Numbered from the stretch's first letter, positions 44,113-53,686 are shown. The stretch: 64,000 nucleotides of DNA from Rhodobacteraceae bacterium EL129 (GCA_900313005.1 ONZJ01000002.1:1037001-1101000); one strand, 5' to 3'. Program-made: numbers and translations. The notes: generated by a model from the letters alone, not told the origin.

Positions 44113-44592
44113 ATGGCACGTCTCGATGACACTGATCTGAAAATTCTGGCAGCGCTCCAGCAAAATGGGCGTATGACAAATGCTGCTCTGGCTCAGAAAG
44201 TGAACCTTTCTCCGAGCCCATGCTTGCAGCGCACCAAACGGCTCGAAGAGGCCGGCACCATACTTGGTTACGGCGCCGAGATTGATATGGCGCATTTGGG
44301 AGACACGCTGACTGTGTTTACTGAAGTTACCTTGGCAGGTCATCAACAGGAAAACTTTCGTATTTTCGAAGAGGGGATAGCACTCTTTTCTGAGGTGCTG
44401 GAATGCCATCTGGTTAGCGGGGGGCACGACTACCTCTTGAAGTTTATGTGCCGCAATATCATGGACTATCAGGATGTGATCGAACGGATCCTAACGCGGG
44501 AGATTGGGATTAAGAAGTACTTCAGTTACATCGTGATAAAATCACCGATCGGCGGACGTCGACCGGACCTTCGGAATTATGCACCGGATTAA
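44113..44592 (+). CDS. Lrp/AsnC-family transcriptional regulator
   Basis: 159 aa. DNA-binding LDDTDLKILAALQQNGRMTN, then LAQKVNLSPSPCLQRTKRLE; the C-terminal RAM/ACT effector domain covers VFTEVTLAGHQQENF to YFSYIVIKSPIGG. Amino-acid-responsive. Follows the HAD gene by 60 bp in the same direction; its target is not evident. Confidence 0.92.
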   Translation: MARLDDTDLKILAALQQNGRMTNAALAQKVNLSPSPCLQRTKRLEEAGTILGYGAEIDMAHLGDTLTVFTEVTLAGHQQENFRIFEEGIALFSEVLECHLVSGGHDYLLKFMCRNIMDYQDVIERILTREIGIKKYFSYIVIKSPIGGRRPDLRNYAPD

Positions 44593-44676
44593 ACTTCCGA
44601 TACCTAAGAACCAGTGAATCAAACTTTGGGGCAGGGCAGTTTAAAACGCCGCTCCTAAGAATACAGGAATGGCTAC

Positions 44677-44910
44677 ATGGAAAAGCAAAAACTCGTTGTC
44701 GGGTTTGAAGTCACAGGCTCGGTGCTTGCGATGGCGTATGCTTTGCTTATCGCTTCAAATACTGGCTATGAAATTTTGGGATTTACACTGCTCTTGATAT
44801 CATCGGGCCTCTTTGCGGGGTGGGCGTTGATTGACAAGCGTTGGGCATTCCTTGTGCTCCAGTTTTTTTATGCGACGTCTGCAATCATCGGATTGATACG
44901 CTGGGCCTGA
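44677..44910 (+). CDS. Small membrane protein, CBU_0592-like
   Basis: 77 aa with three hydrophobic segments: GFEVTGSVLAMAYALLIA, ILGFTLLLISSGLFAGWALI and WAFLVLQFFYATSAIIGLI. Length and helix pattern resemble the CBU_0592-type small membrane proteins. No known function. Confidence 0.65.
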   Translation: MEKQKLVVGFEVTGSVLAMAYALLIASNTGYEILGFTLLLISSGLFAGWALIDKRWAFLVLQFFYATSAIIGLIRWA

Positions 44911-45006
44911 GGTCGGTCGAAATCAAGATCCTTCCTGAGTTCTTCGTCTTCTTTTTGGTGCTAAAGGCCTGCGCAGTCGTTTGGTTTGCTCCAATCGAGT
45001 GACTCT

Positions 45007-45021
45007 CGGGAATTCATGGGA
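45007..45021 (+). promoter_or_regulatory. Partial MraZ box, two repeats
   Basis: CGGGA-ATTCA-TGGGA. Two repeats at the 10-bp period; no third repeat at the right distance. Confidence 0.35.
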
Positions 45022-45152
45022 CAACAGACCCTCGCCCCACGGGAATGAGCGGGGCAGGTGGGGTTTTGCACGAATCAAACCAACTGAATCGCGAAATATG
45101 AGTGATTTTGCGGGTTGATTTCCTCTGACTTGGCTTATTCGGCTTAGAAATC

Positions 45153-45177
45153 TGGAAAAGCTTGGGAATTAATGGGA
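45153..45177 (+). promoter_or_regulatory. MraZ box, three repeats
   Basis: TGGAA, TGGGA and TGGGA, each separated by exactly 5 bp (AAGCT and ATTAA spacers). MraZ binds such TGGG repeats upstream of its own operon in E. coli and other bacteria. The box lies just before an AT-rich promoter-like stretch. Confidence 0.65.
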
Positions 45178-45334
45178 CATTTTTTAAGTGATGATGAGAC
45201 ACTATATATTGTGTCTATTTTTGTTGCGTTGCGCTAGGTGATGCGGTTTTCGATCCATCTCAGTCACTAAATGCTGTGCTGGAGGGTGCTCAAAAACAAG
45301 ATGCGGTACCCAATTTCCGAAAAAAACAGTTGAT

Positions 45335-45359
45335 TACCATGAATTCCCATGGCATCCCT
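45335..45359 (-). promoter_or_regulatory. MraZ box on the reverse strand, three repeats
   Basis: On the reverse strand AGGGA-TGCCA-TGGGA-ATTCA-TGGTA: three repeats with 5-bp spacers. It shares the spacer ATTCA with the partial box at 45007. Confidence 0.45.
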
Positions 45360-45533
45360 AATGACAGATGAAGACGGGACAGGGGCACCAAACGACCCCG
45401 AATACAAAAAACCCAAGGCAGGTTCATACAGGCATCCGCTTTCATCGAACGAAGAGATCCGGCGCGCGGGCGAGCAGACATCCCCCCAGGTGGCGCGCGC
45501 AGCTGGACATCCCCGCAAGTTGCGGGACGAGGG

Positions 45534-45580
45534 CGGCGAATTGGGCAGTGGCAGCAGCTCAATTCGCCGTTTCCTTTTTG
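45534..45580 (+). terminator. Attenuator-like terminator before mraZ
   Basis: CGGCGAATTG-N16-CAATTCGCCG, perfect 10-bp stem, followed by TTTCCTTTTTG. Lies inside the presumed dcw leader, so it would stop part of the transcription before mraZ. Confidence 0.6.
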
Positions 45581-45622
45581 AAGACAAGTTTTTTTGGGGA
45601 ACGGGAAAGGTGAGGCACGAAC

Positions 45623-46126
45623 GTGAGCCGTAGGTTCAGAGGTGAAAGCCACCATAAGGTGGATGGAAAAGGACGGGTGTCGATCCCGGCCTCTTTTCGC
45701 CGTGTGCTCGAAGCCTCTGACCCGAACTACCGCGATGGTGACACGCCTGAGCTGGTGATTGTCTATGGTGATCATCGCCGCAATTATCTTGAATGTTACA
45801 CGATGGAAGCGATCGACGAAGTCGACGCCAAGATCGACGCACTGTCCCGCGGCAGTACCGAACGTAAATACCTTCAGCGCCTGTTTCATGGCCAGTCCCT
45901 GCCGACATCGGTGGACGAGACAGGCCGGTTGGTGCTGCCCGCAAAGCTGCGTCAAAAGATTGGTCTGGACGGCGAGGCGTTCTTTATCGCGGCCGGTGAC
46001 ACGTTCCAGATCTGGAAGCCCGAAACCTACGAGCAGGAAGAAATGGCCAAGACCGAAGAATGGCTGGACGATCTGCCCGATGATTTCGACCCGTTGGTTT
46101 ATCTGGACGGTGTGAAAGGGGAGTAA
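45623..46126 (+). CDS. mraZ: Transcriptional regulator MraZ
   Basis: 167 aa from GTG 45623 (AAAGGTGAGG upstream). Two SpoVT/AbrB-like repeats: HHKVDGKGRVSIPASFRRVL and TSVDETGRLVLPAKLRQKIG. MraZ forms a ring-shaped oligomer that binds TGGG repeats and controls the dcw operon and its own gene. First gene of the cluster. The C-terminal WLDDLPDDFDPLVYLDG tail is acidic. Confidence 0.95.
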   Translation: MSRRFRGESHHKVDGKGRVSIPASFRRVLEASDPNYRDGDTPELVIVYGDHRRNYLECYTMEAIDEVDAKIDALSRGSTERKYLQRLFHGQSLPTSVDETGRLVLPAKLRQKIGLDGEAFFIAAGDTFQIWKPETYEQEEMAKTEEWLDDLPDDFDPLVYLDGVKGE

Positions 46127-46129
46127 GGT

Positions 46130-47122
46130 ATGGCTGCTGCGGCCCCGATCCCTGAAGAAGCCCCTCATATTCCTGTTTTGTTGCGCCCGCTTTTGGCGGC
46201 CGTTGCCCCTGTGGAAGGTGTTTGGCTGGACGGCACTCTGGGTGCCGGTGGCTACTCGCGGGGCTTGCTCAAAGCGGGGGCTGACAAGGTCATCGGCCTT
46301 GATCGCGACCCCTTGGCGCTTGAGATGGCCGCAGATTGGGCCATGCCCTATGGCGACCGGGTCCAACTGGTGCAGGGTGTATTCTCGGAACTGGATGAGG
46401 CTGCGACAGGGTTAAATGGTGTCGTGCTTGATCTGGGCGTGTCCTCAATGCAGCTTGATCTGGCAGACCGTGGGTTTTCGTTCATGCGCGATGGGCCTCT
46501 TGATATGCGGATGAGCCAGGAGGGGCGGTCTGCGGCGGATATCGTCAACGAAGCCGAAGAATCTGAACTGGCTGATATCCTTTATCTCTATGGCGAAGAG
46601 CGCGCCTCGCGACGGATCGCCAAGGCCATTCTGCGCGAACGCGCGACGGCGCCGATCATGACGACGCTGAGGTTGGCCGAGATCGTGGAGGGATGTCTGC
46701 CACGGTCAAAACCCGGTCAGGCCCATCCGGCGACGCGCAGTTTTCAGGCGTTGCGGATCGCGGTGAATGATGAATACGGCGAATTGGTTGGTGGGCTTGA
46801 GGCCGCTGAACGCGCACTTAAACCCGGAGGGCAACTGGCTGTCGTGACCTTTCATTCGGTCGAGGATCGGATGGTCAAACGCTTTTTAACAGCGCGGTCC
46901 GGTGGCGGGGGTGGCGGAAGCCGCCATGCCCCTGAAGTGCTTCGGAATGCGCCACAATTTACAGTCAAGTCACGCAAGGCCATCGGCCCCGATCCGCGCG
47001 AGCTTGCGGAGAATCCGCGCTCGCGCTCGGCCAAATTGCGTGTGGCCACCCGGACGGATGCGGCACCGGGAACGACAGATAAAAAAGCCATGGGAATGCC
47101 GATGCTAAAGGGGAAAAGCTGA
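46130..47122 (+). CDS. rsmH: 16S rRNA (cytosine-1402-N4)-methyltransferase
   Basis: 330 aa (MraW). [32 protein letters not shown] (SAM motif I), [26 protein letters not shown] and [17 protein letters not shown] are all present, with the [10 protein letters not shown] segment near the end. Methylates N4 of C1402 in the ribosomal P site. Three bases after mraZ. Confidence 0.96.
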   Translation: MAAAAPIPEEAPHIPVLLRPLLAAVAPVEGVWLDGTLGAGGYSRGLLKAGADKVIGLDRDPLALEMAADWAMPYGDRVQLVQGVFSELDEAATGLNGVVLDLGVSSMQLDLADRGFSFMRDGPLDMRMSQEGRSAADIVNEAEESELADILYLYGEERASRRIAKAILRERATAPIMTTLRLAEIVEGCLPRSKPGQAHPATRSFQALRIAVNDEYGELVGGLEAAERALKPGGQLAVVTFHSVEDRMVKRFLTARSGGGGGGSRHAPEVLRNAPQFTVKSRKAIGPDPRELAENPRSRSAKLRVATRTDAAPGTTDKKAMGMPMLKGKS

Positions 47123-47475
47123 TGCGCAGCTTGTTTGTTATTTTGACGGCAGTGGCCGTGATCTCGCTGGCCTTCTGGGCGTACCGCGAAAATTACGAAA
47201 CCCAGGCCGCACAATCTGAGGCGCAGAAAATCCAGCGCGAGATTGCAGATGCACGCCAGCGCCTACGGGTGCTGAATGCCGAATGGGCTTATCTGAACCG
47301 TCCCCAGCGTCTGCGCGATCTCGCCGATCTGAACTTTGAGAAACTGGGCCTGGTGCCCCTGCGCCCCGAGCAATTTGGCAAGATTGATCAGGTCAGCTTT
47401 CCCAAGCCCGACCCGGATCGGTTTATGCCCATCATCAATTCCGTTGAAGTCATTAATATGGAAGACCCACAATGA
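47122..47475 (+). CDS. ftsL: Cell division protein FtsL
   Basis: 117 aa bitopic membrane protein: one N-terminal helix (SLFVILTAVAVISLAFWAYR), then a periplasmic coiled coil (SEAQKIQREIADARQRLRVL) and a LRDLADLNFEKLGLVPL motif. Links FtsB/FtsQ to FtsWI in the divisome. Overlaps rsmH by 1 bp and ftsI by 4 bp. Confidence 0.88.
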   Translation: MRSLFVILTAVAVISLAFWAYRENYETQAAQSEAQKIQREIADARQRLRVLNAEWAYLNRPQRLRDLADLNFEKLGLVPLRPEQFGKIDQVSFPKPDPDRFMPIINSVEVINMEDPQ

Positions 47476-49268
47476 TCCGCACGCCTCTGCGCCCGCTAGC
47501 GCGTATCCTTCAGGCCCGCGCCAAGGGAGAAAACCCCGATGCGATTGAACGCGAGAATATCCGTCTGCGCCACGAGGAACAGCGGGATCGGTCGCGCAAA
47601 CGGGCCGAAAGCCGACTTTTGGTTCTGGGCGTGTTTTTCTTTGCAGCCTTCACCGTGATCGGCGCGCGCATGGGCGTGCTGGCCAATACTGATCCGTCCG
47701 AGCCCCGCGCCTCGGTCGCAGGTGCGGATATTCTGGCGCAACGTGCAGATATCGTGGATCGCAAGGGCCGGATTCTGGCAACCAACTTTGAAACCCACAG
47801 CCTTTATGCGCAGCCGCAGCAGATGATCGAGCCGGTCAAAACCGCCAAGGCCTTGGTCAAGATATTCCCCGATTTGAAAGAGGAACGCCTGCTAAAGGAT
47901 TTCACCGGCAAACGTAAGTTCTTGTGGATCAAGAAGAAACTCAGCCCAGAGCAAAAGCAAGCCGTGCATGAGATTGGCGAGCCGGGCTTGCTCTTTGGGC
48001 CGCGTGAGATGCGTCTTTATCCCAATGGCAACCTGGCTGCGCATGTGTTGGGTGGGGCCAGCTTTGGCCGCGAAGGTGTCCATGCCGCAGAGGTGATCGG
48101 GGTGGCAGGTATTGAAAAGTTTTACGATGACCGCCTGCGCGATCCTGCCCAAGGGCACAAACCGCTTGAGCTCTCGCTGGATCTGTCGGTGCAGGCGGCG
48201 ATTGAACGCGTTCTGTTTGGCGGCATGCACATCATGAACGCCAAAGGGGCGGCCGCCATTTTGATGGATGTGCACACCGGCGAGGTGATTTCCATCGCGT
48301 CATTGCCCGACTTTGATCCCAACAACCGGCCTCGTCCGCCCACCGAAGGCAACCCGTCTGACAGCCCGCTCTTCAATCGTGCGGTGCAGGGAGTGTACGA
48401 GCTGGGTTCGACCTTCAAGATCTTTGCCGCCGCACAGGCCATTGATTTGCGCCTCGTGAACCAGAACACGGTGATTGACACCTCGCCCCCGCTCAAGGTC
48501 GGTGGGCGCAAGATCGGTGAGTTCAAGAAAAAGAACTACGGCGTGCTGACTGTGGCCGAGATAATCATCAAATCCTCAAACCGGGGCACGGGCCGCATGG
48601 CATTGAAGATCGGGCCCAAACGCCAAAAGGAATTTCTAAAGAAACTGGGATTCTTCGAACCAACCGGTCTGGAGATCGTCGAAAGCAAGGGGGGCGCGCC
48701 ACTCTTGCCTAAGCGTTGGACGGATTTGTCCACGGTGACGATATCTTACGGGCACGGGCTCAGTTCATCCCCGTTGCATCTGGCGGCTGGATATGCCGCG
48801 ATTGCCAACGGTGGGCGGCGCGTGCATCCGACATTGCTCAAGCAATCCGCCCCGCAATTGGGCGCGCGCGTGATGTCCGAAGCAACGGCGCGCACCGCGC
48901 AAAATCTGTTGCGCGCAGTTGTGACCGAAGGCACCGCCAGCATGGGTGAGGTGGCTGGTTACAAAGTGGGCGGCAAAACAGGTACGGCTGACAAACCCAA
49001 GGAACGTGGGGGCGGGTATTACAAGGACAAAACCATCACCACCTTCGCCAGCATTTTCCCTTCGGACAAGCCTCAATATGTGTTGATCGTCACCTTTGAC
49101 GAGCCGGTCGAGACCTCCGGTCGCGAGCCACGTCGCACGGCGGGCTGGACGGCTGTGCCCGTCGCCGCCGAGATCATCCGCCGCGTAGCTCCGTTGCTGG
49201 GTCTGCGTCCAGACATGGATGAGATTGAAACCGGCGGATTAACAGGTATAACATTGACATCAAATTAA
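47472..49268 (+). CDS. ftsI: Peptidoglycan transpeptidase FtsI (PBP3)
   Basis: 598 aa class B penicillin-binding protein. One N-terminal helix (LLVLGVFFFAAFTVIGARMG); pedestal domain with DIVDRKGRILATN; transpeptidase motifs SxxK in GSTFKIF, SxN in KSSNRG and KTG in VGGKTGTADK. Crosslinks septal peptidoglycan with FtsW. An unusually long stretch of charged residues precedes the helix (NPDAIERENIRLRHEEQRDR). Confidence 0.95.
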   Translation: MIRTPLRPLARILQARAKGENPDAIERENIRLRHEEQRDRSRKRAESRLLVLGVFFFAAFTVIGARMGVLANTDPSEPRASVAGADILAQRADIVDRKGRILATNFETHSLYAQPQQMIEPVKTAKALVKIFPDLKEERLLKDFTGKRKFLWIKKKLSPEQKQAVHEIGEPGLLFGPREMRLYPNGNLAAHVLGGASFGREGVHAAEVIGVAGIEKFYDDRLRDPAQGHKPLELSLDLSVQAAIERVLFGGMHIMNAKGAAAILMDVHTGEVISIASLPDFDPNNRPRPPTEGNPSDSPLFNRAVQGVYELGSTFKIFAAAQAIDLRLVNQNTVIDTSPPLKVGGRKIGEFKKKNYGVLTVAEIIIKSSNRGTGRMALKIGPKRQKEFLKKLGFFEPTGLEIVESKGGAPLLPKRWTDLSTVTISYGHGLSSSPLHLAAGYAAIANGGRRVHPTLLKQSAPQLGARVMSEATARTAQNLLRAVVTEGTASMGEVAGYKVGGKTGTADKPKERGGGYYKDKTITTFASIFPSDKPQYVLIVTFDEPVETSGREPRRTAGWTAVPVAAEIIRRVAPLLGLRPDMDEIETGGLTGITLTSN

Positions 49269-49291
49269 CCCGAGTTAAGGGCGCGTGGGCA

Positions 49292-50773
49292 GTGGGGCAG
49301 ACGACAACATTGGCAGGGCTTGGCCTGACCGCGCAAGGCGGACGTGGGGCTGAGATCACCGGAGTGGCTGTGGACAGCCGCGAGGTGAAAGACGGATTTC
49401 TGTTCGCAGCATTGCCCGGCACACGGGTCCACGGTGGCGAATTTATCCAATATGCGTTGCGTCAGGGGGCCGGGGCCATTTTGACTGACGCCAAGGGTGC
49501 CGAGATCGCGCGCGATGTGCTTGAAGCCAGCGACGCGGCCCTGATCATCGCCGAAGATCCACGCCAGACATTGGCCTTTGCCGCCGCCCTTTGGTTCGGG
49601 CACCAGCCTGAAACGATGGTGGGGGTCACAGGCACAAATGGCAAAACCTCGGTGGCCAGTTTCACCCGGCAAATCTGGACTGCGATGGGGTTTGACGCGG
49701 TCAATCTGGGCACCACCGGGGTTGAGGGGGCCTATACTGCGCCGCTGGCCCATACCACGCCCGAGCCCATTACCTTGCACCGCACCCTGGCCGAGGCCGA
49801 GGCGCATGGGATAACCCATGCCGCGATGGAGGCCTCAAGCCACGGGCTGGAGCAACGCCGTCTGGACGGCGTGCGACTGGCTGCGGCTGGCTTTACCAAT
49901 TTCACCCAGGATCATCTGGATTATCACACCACGTTTGACGAATATTTCGCCGCCAAAGCCGGTCTGTTTGACCGAGTCTTGCCCGAGGATGGGGTGGCGG
50001 TGATCAACGTCGATGACCCGCGTGGCCGCGAGATGGCCGATATCGCGCTGGACAGGGGGCAAGAGGTGATCCGCGTGGGTCGGGATGAAAACTGTGATCT
50101 GCATCTGCAGGGCCAGCGCTTTGATGCCACAGGGCAAGAGGTGCGTTTTGCTTGGCATGGCCGTGTACACCAGATGCACCTGCCGCTGATCGGCGGGTTT
50201 CAGGCCGAAAACCTGCTGTTGGCGGCGGGGCTGGTGATCGGCTCTGGCTCGGATCCGGATCGCGTGTTTGAGACATTGCCCGAGATGAAAACCGTGCGTG
50301 GTCGGATGCAATTGGCCGCGACCCGTCAAAACGGGGCAGCGGTGTTTGTGGATTATGCGCATACACCTGATGCGGTGGCCACAGCGCTCAAGGCGCTGCG
50401 CCCGCATGTGTTGGGACGTTTGGTGGCCATCGTCGGCGCGGGCGGGGATCGTGACCCTGGGAAGCGCCCCTTGATGGGGCAGGCGGCCATAGAAAATGCG
50501 GATATTGTGATCGTCACCGATGACAACCCCCGCAGCGAAGACCCCGCCACCATCCGAGCGGCGGTCATGGAGGGTTGCCCCGAGGCGCTGAATGTCGGTG
50601 ACCGAGCCGAAGCGATCCTGCGCGGAGTGGACACATTGGGTCCCGGCGACGCCTTGCTGATCGCAGGCAAAGGTCATGAAATAGGCCAGACGGTGGGTGA
50701 CGATGTTCTGCCCTTCGATGACAACGAACAGGCCAGTGTAGCTGTCGCCGCCCTGGACGGTGGTTTTGCATGA
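49292..50773 (+). CDS. murE: UDP-MurNAc-tripeptide synthetase (meso-DAP-adding)
   Basis: 493 aa from GTG 49292. ATP loop VGVTGTNGKTSVASF; UDP site HTTPEP and EASSHGLEQRR; DDNPRSEDPATIR carries the DNPR motif typical of meso-diaminopimelate enzymes. Adds DAP to UDP-MurNAc-Ala-Glu in the cytosol. Overlaps murF by 4 bp. Confidence 0.96.
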   Translation: MGQTTTLAGLGLTAQGGRGAEITGVAVDSREVKDGFLFAALPGTRVHGGEFIQYALRQGAGAILTDAKGAEIARDVLEASDAALIIAEDPRQTLAFAAALWFGHQPETMVGVTGTNGKTSVASFTRQIWTAMGFDAVNLGTTGVEGAYTAPLAHTTPEPITLHRTLAEAEAHGITHAAMEASSHGLEQRRLDGVRLAAAGFTNFTQDHLDYHTTFDEYFAAKAGLFDRVLPEDGVAVINVDDPRGREMADIALDRGQEVIRVGRDENCDLHLQGQRFDATGQEVRFAWHGRVHQMHLPLIGGFQAENLLLAAGLVIGSGSDPDRVFETLPEMKTVRGRMQLAATRQNGAAVFVDYAHTPDAVATALKALRPHVLGRLVAIVGAGGDRDPGKRPLMGQAAIENADIVIVTDDNPRSEDPATIRAAVMEGCPEALNVGDRAEAILRGVDTLGPGDALLIAGKGHEIGQTVGDDVLPFDDNEQASVAVAALDGGFA

Positions 50774-52203
50774 GCCTTTGGACAGCCTCAGACGCCGCCC
50801 ACGCCACAGGCGGTGAGGCCCGGGGCGACTGGCAGGCAACTGGCGTTTCAATCGACACGCGGACGATACAGGCTGGCGATCTTTTCGTGGCGCTCAAGGA
50901 CATTCGCGACGGGCATGAGTTTGTGGCGCAAGCCTTGGCCAAAGGGGCTTGCGCTGCGATGGTCAGCCATATTCCGGAAGGTGTCAGCGCCGAGGCGCCA
51001 CTGTTGATCGTGGACGATGTGTTACCTGCGCTTGAGGCTTTGGGCGCCGCGGCCCGCGACCGCACATCGGCGCAGGTGGTCGCGGTGACAGGATCGGTTG
51101 GGAAAACCTCGACCAAGGAAATGCTGCGCGATGTCTTGTCGGGGCAGGGTCGCACCCATGCCGCTGAGGCCAGCTACAACAATCACTGGGGCGTGCCGCT
51201 GACCTTGGCGCGGATGCCGCAGGACACGGAATTTGCTGTCATCGAAATCGGCATGAACCACCCCGGAGAGATTGCCCCCTTGAGTAAGATGGCGCGCCCG
51301 CATGTGGGGGTGATCACCACAGTGGCCGCAGCGCATCTGGAAGCCTTCGAGAACATCGCAGGCATAGCCCACGAAAAAGCCGCGATTTTTGAGGGGCTTG
51401 AGCCGGGAGGCACCGCCATTGTGAACGGCGATGTGGAAACCGCGTCCATACTGGTCGAGGCAGGAAGACAGGCCGCTGACCGGGTGATATGCTTTGGCGG
51501 CGAGGCCGGAAATGACTACCAATTGATCTCGATCACGCTGGGCGATGAGGTGACCGTGGCGCAAGCCATGGCAGGCGATCAAAAGCTGCTGTTCAAACTC
51601 AGCGCAGCCGGGCGTCATTTTGCCCACAACGCCCTGGCCGTTCTGGCCTGTGTCGAGGTTATGGGCGGCGACATGGCACTGGCATGTGCAGATTTGGGCC
51701 GCTGGCAGCCCCCCGGGGGGCGTGGCACCCGCGAGGTGGTGCAACTGGACCCCGGGGACGATCGTTTGACGATCGATCTGATTGACGATGCATTCAACGC
51801 AAATCCGACATCCATGGCCGCCTCGCTTGAAGTGCTGGCCGCCTCAACACCGGTTGAGGGGATCGGGCGCATCGCCAAGGGTCGCAGGATTGCCATACTC
51901 GGAGATATGCTCGAACTGGGCCCGGATGAGGCCATCCTGCATGCGGGCATGGCCGACCTGCCTTCAATTCAGGGCGTGACACTTGTGCATTGTGTGGGTC
52001 CGCGGATGAAAGGCCTCTGGCAGGCTTTGCCAGACGTCCAGCGTGGCAAATGGGTTGCAACAGCCGAGGAATTGGCACAAGAGGTCCCGCGCCTGGTTGA
52101 TGCAGGTGATGTGGTGTTGGTCAAAGGCTCCAAGGGGTCAAAGGTGAGCCTGGTGGTGGACGCATTACGACGTCTGGGCCAACGCAAGGAAAGGGACGCG
52201 TAA
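50770..52203 (+). CDS. murF: UDP-MurNAc-tripeptide-D-Ala-D-Ala ligase
   Basis: 477 aa. VTGSVGKTSTKEML (ATP loop), ASYNNHWGVPLTLARMP, EIGMNHPGEIAPLSKMARP and DDAFNANPTSMAASLEVL define MurF. Completes the pentapeptide. The stop abuts the mraY start. Confidence 0.96.
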   Translation: MSLWTASDAAHATGGEARGDWQATGVSIDTRTIQAGDLFVALKDIRDGHEFVAQALAKGACAAMVSHIPEGVSAEAPLLIVDDVLPALEALGAAARDRTSAQVVAVTGSVGKTSTKEMLRDVLSGQGRTHAAEASYNNHWGVPLTLARMPQDTEFAVIEIGMNHPGEIAPLSKMARPHVGVITTVAAAHLEAFENIAGIAHEKAAIFEGLEPGGTAIVNGDVETASILVEAGRQAADRVICFGGEAGNDYQLISITLGDEVTVAQAMAGDQKLLFKLSAAGRHFAHNALAVLACVEVMGGDMALACADLGRWQPPGGRGTREVVQLDPGDDRLTIDLIDDAFNANPTSMAASLEVLAASTPVEGIGRIAKGRRIAILGDMLELGPDEAILHAGMADLPSIQGVTLVHCVGPRMKGLWQALPDVQRGKWVATAEELAQEVPRLVDAGDVVLVKGSKGSKVSLVVDALRRLGQRKERDA

Positions 52204-53286
52204 ATGTTGTATTGGTTGACCGAGCTGTCTGACGGCGGGGATTTCTTTAACCTCTTTCGCTATATCACCTTCCGGTCCGGCGGCGCGTTCATGACGGCGC
52301 TGCTGTTTGGGTTCATTTTTGGCAAACCGCTGATCAACATGCTGCGCGTCCGTCAGGGCAAGGGGCAACCCATTCGCGATGACGGTCCCGAGGGGCATTT
52401 CGTGAAGGCAGGCACGCCCACGATGGGCGGGTTGCTGATTGTGGGGGCATTGGTCACATCCACTATGCTCTGGGCCCGGTTGGACAACCCCTTTGTGTGG
52501 CTTGTCCTCTTTGTCACGCTGGCCTTTGCCGCGATTGGGTTTGCGGATGATTATGCAAAAGTGTCCAAGCAAAATGTCTCGGGTGTATCGGGTAAAATCC
52601 GATTGGGGCTGGGCTTTGTGATTGCTGGAATCGCGTCCTGGTGGGCCACGATGTACCATCCTGAGGCGCTGCAATATCAACTGGCCTTGCCTGTCTTCAA
52701 AGATACGCTGATCAATATGGGAATTTTCTTTATCCCCTTTGCGATGTTCGTGATCGTGGGCGCGGCCAATGCGGTGAACCTGACGGACGGGCTGGATGGG
52801 TTGGCTATCATGCCCGTGATGATTGCCGCAGGCGCATTGGGTGTGATAGCCTATGCCGTGGGCCGGGTCGACTTTACCGAGTATCTGGACGTGCATTACG
52901 TGCCTGGAACGGGCGAAATTCTGATCTTTGTGGCCGGTCTTGCTGGCGGCGGACTTGGGTTTCTGTGGTACAATGCGCCTCCCGCGGCGGTCTTCATGGG
53001 CGACACGGGCTCGCTCGCCCTGGGTGGGGCTCTGGGTGCCATCGCAGTGGCGACCAAGCACGAGATCGTTCTGGGTATCGTGGGCGGTTTGTTCGTTGTC
53101 GAGGCTCTGTCGGTGATCATCCAGGTGCTCTATTTTAAACGCACTGGCAAACGCGTGTTTCTGATGGCGCCTATTCACCACCATTACGAAAAGAAAGGCT
53201 GGGCCGAGCCGCAGATCGTGATCCGGTTCTGGATCATTGCGTTGATCCTGGCGATGATCGGATTGGCCACGCTGAAAGTCCGTTAA
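52204..53286 (+). CDS. mraY: Phospho-MurNAc-pentapeptide transferase
   Basis: 360 aa, about ten membrane helices. Asp-rich catalytic motifs: [24 protein letters not shown] and [16 protein letters not shown], plus [14 protein letters not shown]. Transfers the UDP-MurNAc pentapeptide to undecaprenyl phosphate, making lipid I. Confidence 0.97.
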   Translation: MLYWLTELSDGGDFFNLFRYITFRSGGAFMTALLFGFIFGKPLINMLRVRQGKGQPIRDDGPEGHFVKAGTPTMGGLLIVGALVTSTMLWARLDNPFVWLVLFVTLAFAAIGFADDYAKVSKQNVSGVSGKIRLGLGFVIAGIASWWATMYHPEALQYQLALPVFKDTLINMGIFFIPFAMFVIVGAANAVNLTDGLDGLAIMPVMIAAGALGVIAYAVGRVDFTEYLDVHYVPGTGEILIFVAGLAGGGLGFLWYNAPPAAVFMGDTGSLALGGALGAIAVATKHEIVLGIVGGLFVVEALSVIIQVLYFKRTGKRVFLMAPIHHHYEKKGWAEPQIVIRFWIIALILAMIGLATLKVR

Positions 53287-53287
53287 A

Positions 53288-53677
53288 ATGGCCCCAGTTC
53301 GCGACACCGCTGACATGATCGCCGGCATGGCCCCGTCGCTTGATCCCGAACTTTATCATTTCTGCTTGGTTGCTGATACCACACTCGTCGAACTGGCATT
53401 GGCCAGTTTCATTGAAGATGAAGGTCTGAGCCTGATCCTCAGCGATACGGTGGCTCAAACCCATGGGTTGACGACCGATATGCCGATGAGGCGCATCACC
53501 CTGACGGTGCATTCTGCCCTGGACGGTGTCGGGCTGACCGCTGCTGTCGCCACGGCCTTGTCGGATGCAGGCATCCCATGCAACATGGTAGCAGCCTATC
53601 ACCACGACCACGCCTTTGTCCCTGCCGCGCAGGCAGATGACGCGCTGGCCGTGCTGAAACAGCTGGCCAAAAGTTAG
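53288..53677 (+). CDS. ACT-domain protein within the dcw cluster
   Basis: 129 aa. The C-terminal half has the ACT pattern RRITLTVHSALDGVGLTAAV and GIPCNMVAAYHHDHAFVPAA; it resembles COG3602-like proteins with tandem ACT folds (N-terminal half LYHFCLVADTTLVELALASF). ACT domains bind amino acids. It lies 1 bp after mraY and 9 bp before murD, so it is cotranscribed; a role as an amino-acid sensor is possible but unsupported. Confidence 0.78.
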   Translation: MAPVRDTADMIAGMAPSLDPELYHFCLVADTTLVELALASFIEDEGLSLILSDTVAQTHGLTTDMPMRRITLTVHSALDGVGLTAAVATALSDAGIPCNMVAAYHHDHAFVPAAQADDALAVLKQLAKS

Positions 53678-53686
53678 GGGGCATCC

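Larger units (their letters stand above)
45230..45580 (+). ncRNA. UpsM-like 5' leader RNA of the dcw cluster (candidate)
   Basis: In Rhodobacter sphaeroides the dcw mRNA has a long leader that yields the small RNA UpsM by premature termination. Here the same position holds about 400 bp of non-coding sequence ending in a terminator-like hairpin 43 bp before mraZ. The 5' end is a guess from the promoter-like stretch near 45200. Homology of the RNA itself was not tested. Confidence 0.35.
44911..45622. other. Extended mraZ leader and promoter region
   Basis: About 710 bp without a convincing gene. Contains three groups of TGGGA-like repeats, an AT-rich promoter-like stretch with GACAC-TATATATT-GTGTC (45196-45213 region), and a hairpin with T-run (45534-45580). 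Frames of 60-95 codons here show no family resemblance. Confidence 0.65.

Noticed and set aside
45240..45622. RNase P RNA gene ahead of mraZ
   Set aside because: Looked for the conserved GAGGAAAGTCC-type element on both strands; absent.
45349..45633. 94-codon frame just before mraZ
   Set aside because: Starts inside the reverse MraZ box, runs through the terminator hairpin, no family resemblance; leader RNA is a better reading.
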